Origin: Candidatus Krumholzibacteriia bacterium
GTDB lineage: Bacteria > Krumholzibacteriota > Krumholzibacteriia > Krumholzibacteriales > Krumholzibacteriaceae
Reading direction: 5' to 3'
DNA length: 64,000 bases
Assembly (NCBI GenBank): GCA_023131975.1
Contig: JAGLYV010000016.1
Span: 20,842-84,841 of the forward strand
How positions within the stretch are numbered: position 1 is the first letter of the stretch; the number at the start of each line of letters is the position of its first letter. The notes under the pieces were generated by a model, which was not told the origin of the DNA, ran no database searches, and was given only the letters and a program-made list of their open reading frames with translations. Shown in pieces: positions 61,370 through 64,000 of the stretch. Made by a program: the position numbers and the translations under genes.

Positions 61370-64000
61370 CTATTTAGCTACAGCTATCTTGAACAGGGCG
61401 GACTTTCCACCAGCCTGGACCTTGCAGATATAGACCCCGTTCCTGACAATCTCACCACGCCCGTTTCTGCCATCCCATTCCATCTCCCAGAGAGTCCCCC
61501 CAATATCACCGGTAGCACCCTGCTCTCCGGCGGGAATCTCTTTTTTCCAGACGAGTGCTCCGAGCAGATCGTATATCATCACGCTGACCGAAGAGTCGCT
61601 CGTGAGGAAATAAGTAATCTTTGTAGTCTCGGATCCCGCCCTGAATGGATTGGGATAATTATGCACATATTCCTCGAAATCAGCAGCCATCACCGTAAGA
61701 GGCCCGGTCTCAAAATGCCCCGCAATATCATCTCCGCTTCCCCCACCCCAAACGACCGCGACAACCCCCTGATCGGCACTTCTACTGAAAACTACATCAG
61801 CACTTGACGACAGTTCCAACCCAAGACTACCCGAGGGTGCTCCGTCAGCAATATCTATACTGACAAGCATCGTATCCCAGGTCATGATCCCGCCCCCTGA
61901 AGGGTCAATGGTGTATTTTCCCGAAACAGGAAGCAATGGAACGGGGTTTACCGCCCCCGCTGTCGCGACATACTGAATCCCCTCCGCGTCGATATACAAC
62001 GCCGACACATATCTCGAAGGATCCGAATGGGGATTTCCTCTTCCGTCAGTCACGGTGACAAAGGCCGTATCAAGCCCGGCAGTATATGTGGACCTGTTCA
62101 CCAGAATAAGCTTGAGAACAGGTACGCCTTCAGCTCCCTGGGGTACGACGTACGGCGGAATAGTGTCCGCCGACGATATATTGAGCATCGAAATAGCACC
62201 TTCTTCAGTCGTCACACTAATGGGAATCTCGTCGATCCCGGTATCAACAGGTTCTCTGCTGTTTTCGTCTACAGGATAAGGTTCCGCGATCTTTACTGTG
62301 ATTATCCCTGGTGGAGCGGCAGTACCAGGAGCAATCAGATCCCACGTGACGGACTGTCCCGGCACAAATGGTTTTCTGAAAGTCTCGCCCCCTGAAAGTG
62401 AATATTCCGCGTTACCTGGAAGTACGATTTCAAGACGGGCACCTGTTGTATCGATACCGGCAACACCGGTATTGGTAACCATGGCCTCCACCGTGAAGGG
62501 TAGATCGACGGATAATTTTCCTTCGATAGCCTGAGGCGGTCCGGCAATGAACGCGGTCAAGTCAAGGCGAGCGCTCTCTACGACTGTCACATCCAGAGGG
62601 CTGCTGCATCCGATGTATTCCAGACCGGAATTCATGTCTATCCCCCCGGTCGAGATCGTAAACGATTCTCCACTTACAGCGCTCGAACCGGTTTCGACTG
62701 TCCAGATAACCTGTTTCAGCCCTCCTGTTGCGTCGCCAGTCTGTACTACAGCATTTCCTGATATCGAGAATCCGAACGGTACGGTCAGTTCGACCCATGT
62801 GGAGCCGGAATTCAATGAAGGCAGGAATTCCGAGCGTACAGTGAATGACTGCTCCGTAGATAACACGCCATCTACGGCTCCTGAAGGGGCCGTGATCGTG
62901 ATCTCACACTGAGCGGAGCCTGCGGCATCTTCAATGAAGACTTTTTCCGTATCGGCAGCCTGGAGCACGAAAGCCGTCTCCATCATATTCACATCTCTCG
63001 GAGGTCGGCTGATAATGACAGAAACAGGCCTCGCCAGAGGCGCCGCGATATCGGGAGCCGTCAATGTCCATAATATTTCTTCATCGATGGAAAACGATCT
63101 GATAAGCGAGTCCGCGTCCGGATACACTCGTGAAAAACCAGCGGGAAGGTCCAGAGTGATCTGTCCAGAACCATCATCTCCGGCCTCTCCCATGTTATGA
63201 ACCGCGGCTGTCAAAACGAATTCCTGGAACGTCGACAATGTATCATCCAATGCACCGACTGGAGCGGTGATACTCACTTCGCACACAAGGACAGCAGCGA
63301 CCTGAACCTGAAGATTCTCTATAGATTCAATGGCCTGTATCGGAGGGACTTCTTCTCCCGTATTCACCGATACAGCAGTAGTTATAGCGGCTGAAAGTAT
63401 CTCTACTCCAGTGACAGCCGACTGGACGTTGAATACAAAAATACCCTGGGCCCCTGAGGCCAGGTCCGGAGTGGTCAAATCAGGAGTGATGGTCGCTGCA
63501 CCATTAGTCGACAGGTCTACCGCGACTTGTTCCAGATCATCTCCCCCCGTATTCTCAACGGTTACGGTCAATTTGAATTCCTGGCCGATATTCACAATCG
63601 AAGTATTTGGAAACATGAAACTATTTGGAGCGTCACTTGTCACCGAGATGATTCGCAATCCGGATGGCTCCCTGACCCTGACCCCGGAATCACCGGTTGA
63701 GATAAGGATCCCCCTGGCCGGTTCATTCTCGTCAGACCATCTGATCGAGCCATCTATCCTGACCTGACCGGTATCGATCCCCGTTGATGATACAACAAAG
63801 ACGAAAGAATCGGCCTCCCCCGACTCCAGGATCATATCGCCCGCTCCAGAGGCAAACCCCTCGGGAGGAATGACAAGATAATCGGCAAGCGGATTTCCGT
63901 CGAGAGAGAAAACCAGATCTGTTGATGCCGGATCTTCTACACTGATCGGAGCATCACCCGAGTTGAGCAAGTCGATCCTCACTATCCAGTCAGTCGTCTG
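61370..64000 (-). CDS. Long secreted repeat protein with FlgD/type IX-like C-terminal domain (5' end outside the window)
   Basis: The frame is open to the window edge (base 64000), so the true start lies outside; at least 876 codons are present. Repeating Ig-like units of ~130-150 residues recur (EVSITAPVGALDDTLSTFQEF, EITITAPSGAVDGVLSTEQSF, DLTAFIAGPPQAIEGKLSVDLPF), each with VTNTGVAG-like or AVHNMGEAG-like strands: CARDB/DUF11-type adhesin or stalk modules. The last ~95 residues (NYPNPFRAGSETTKITYFL, VSVMIYDLLGALVW, WDGRNGRGEIVRNGVYICKV) are the FlgD-like sorting domain. A large cell-surface or secreted protein. 5 bp before the PorV-TPR gene. Confidence 0.88.
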   Translation of the reverse strand, partial: QTTDWIVRIDLLNSGDAPISVEDPASTDLVFSLDGNPLADYLVIPPEGFASGAGDMILESGEADSFVFVVSSTGIDTGQVRIDGSIRWSDENEPARGILISTGDSGVRVREPSGLRIISVTSDAPNSFMFPNTSIVNIGQEFKLTVTVENTGGDDLEQVAVDLSTNGAATITPDLTTPDLASGAQGIFVFNVQSAVTGVEILSAAITTAVSVNTGEEVPPIQAIESIENLQVQVAAVLVCEVSITAPVGALDDTLSTFQEFVLTAAVHNMGEAGDDGSGQITLDLPAGFSRVYPDADSLIRSFSIDEEILWTLTAPDIAAPLARPVSVIISRPPRDVNMMETAFVLQAADTEKVFIEDAAGSAQCEITITAPSGAVDGVLSTEQSFTVRSEFLPSLNSGSTWVELTVPFGFSISGNAVVQTGDATGGLKQVIWTVETGSSAVSGESFTISTGGIDMNSGLEYIGCSSPLDVTVVESARLDLTAFIAGPPQAIEGKLSVDLPFTVEAMVTNTGVAGIDTTGARLEIVLPGNAEYSLSGGETFRKPFVPGQSVTWDLIAPGTAAPPGIITVKIAEPYPVDENSREPVDTGIDEIPISVTTEEGAISMLNISSADTIPPYVVPQGAEGVPVLKLILVNRSTYTAGLDTAFVTVTDGRGNPHSDPSRYVSALYIDAEGIQYVATAGAVNPVPLLPVSGKYTIDPSGGGIMTWDTMLVSIDIADGAPSGSLGLELSSSADVVFSRSADQGVVAVVWGGGSGDDIAGHFETGPLTVMAADFEEYVHNYPNPFRAGSETTKITYFLTSDSSVSVMIYDLLGALVWKKEIPAGEQGATGDIGGTLWEMEWDGRNGRGEIVRNGVYICKVQAGGKSALFKIAVAK

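Overview
The window looks like a chromosome segment of a Gram-negative bacterium. It carries lipopolysaccharide core genes (a family 9 glycosyltransferase and Kdo transferase), several outer-membrane beta-barrels, TolC/RND efflux systems and an OmpA-type peptidoglycan anchor. Three secreted proteins end in a FlgD-Ig-like / type IX-like C-terminal domain (pattern N-x-P-N-P-F, W-D-G, G-x-Y), and one gene encodes a PorV/PorQ-like barrel fused to TPR repeats. This mix is typical of uncultured phyla of the FCB group (Krumholzibacteriota, Latescibacterota, Eisenbacteria and similar). The phylum is an inference. No rRNA, tRNA, CRISPR array, insertion sequence or phage gene was seen.

Layout. 0-1.8 kb: sensor histidine kinase cut by the window edge, behind a sigma-54-like promoter. 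2.1-5.8 kb: galE-uvrA operon, divergent from an apparently leaderless mazG. 6.7-9.1 kb: OmpA-like protein with thrombospondin type 3 repeats, and a DUF1844 protein. 9.2-10.4 kb: two paralogous XRE-cupin regulators. 10.7-13.1 kb: LPS core glycosyltransferases. 13.1-17.9 kb: FG-GAP protein, ABC-2 exporter and a barrel with a bactofilin-like beta-helix. 18.1-24.5 kb: CzcCBA-type metal efflux with a His/Cys-rich exported leader protein. 24.6-28.7 kb: secreted papain-like protease, a hydrolase remnant and alkaline phosphatase. 28.7-31.5 kb: purD-purE-tsaC and an NTF2-like protein. 31.8-40.1 kb: DDAH-type hydrolase, then one adaptor with two RND pumps (MdtABC-like). 40.2-44.1 kb: LarA-like racemase, FKBP, carbamate kinase and an aminotransferase, with a terminator between the last two. 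44.3-49.8 kb: an operon of surface proteins with little recognisable function. 49.9-52.1 kb: von Willebrand A membrane protein.

52.3-64 kb is the most unusual part. One minus-strand run encodes a long secreted repeat protein, the PorV-TPR protein, a 1464-residue membrane signalling protein, ParA, a TPR protein and two STAS proteins. The 1464-residue protein joins an RsbW/SpoIIAB-like kinase, a periplasmic sensor, HAMP, a SpoIIE phosphatase, a transposase-type helix-turn-helix and three STAS domains. Every component of a partner-switching cascade except the sigma factor is therefore present, and most of them sit in a single chain. All five STAS domains share an S-S-x-G-W-G motif at the phospho-acceptor loop.

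Many starts were moved to TTG, GTG or internal ATG codons because a good Shine-Dalgarno sequence points there; each case is explained in its entry.
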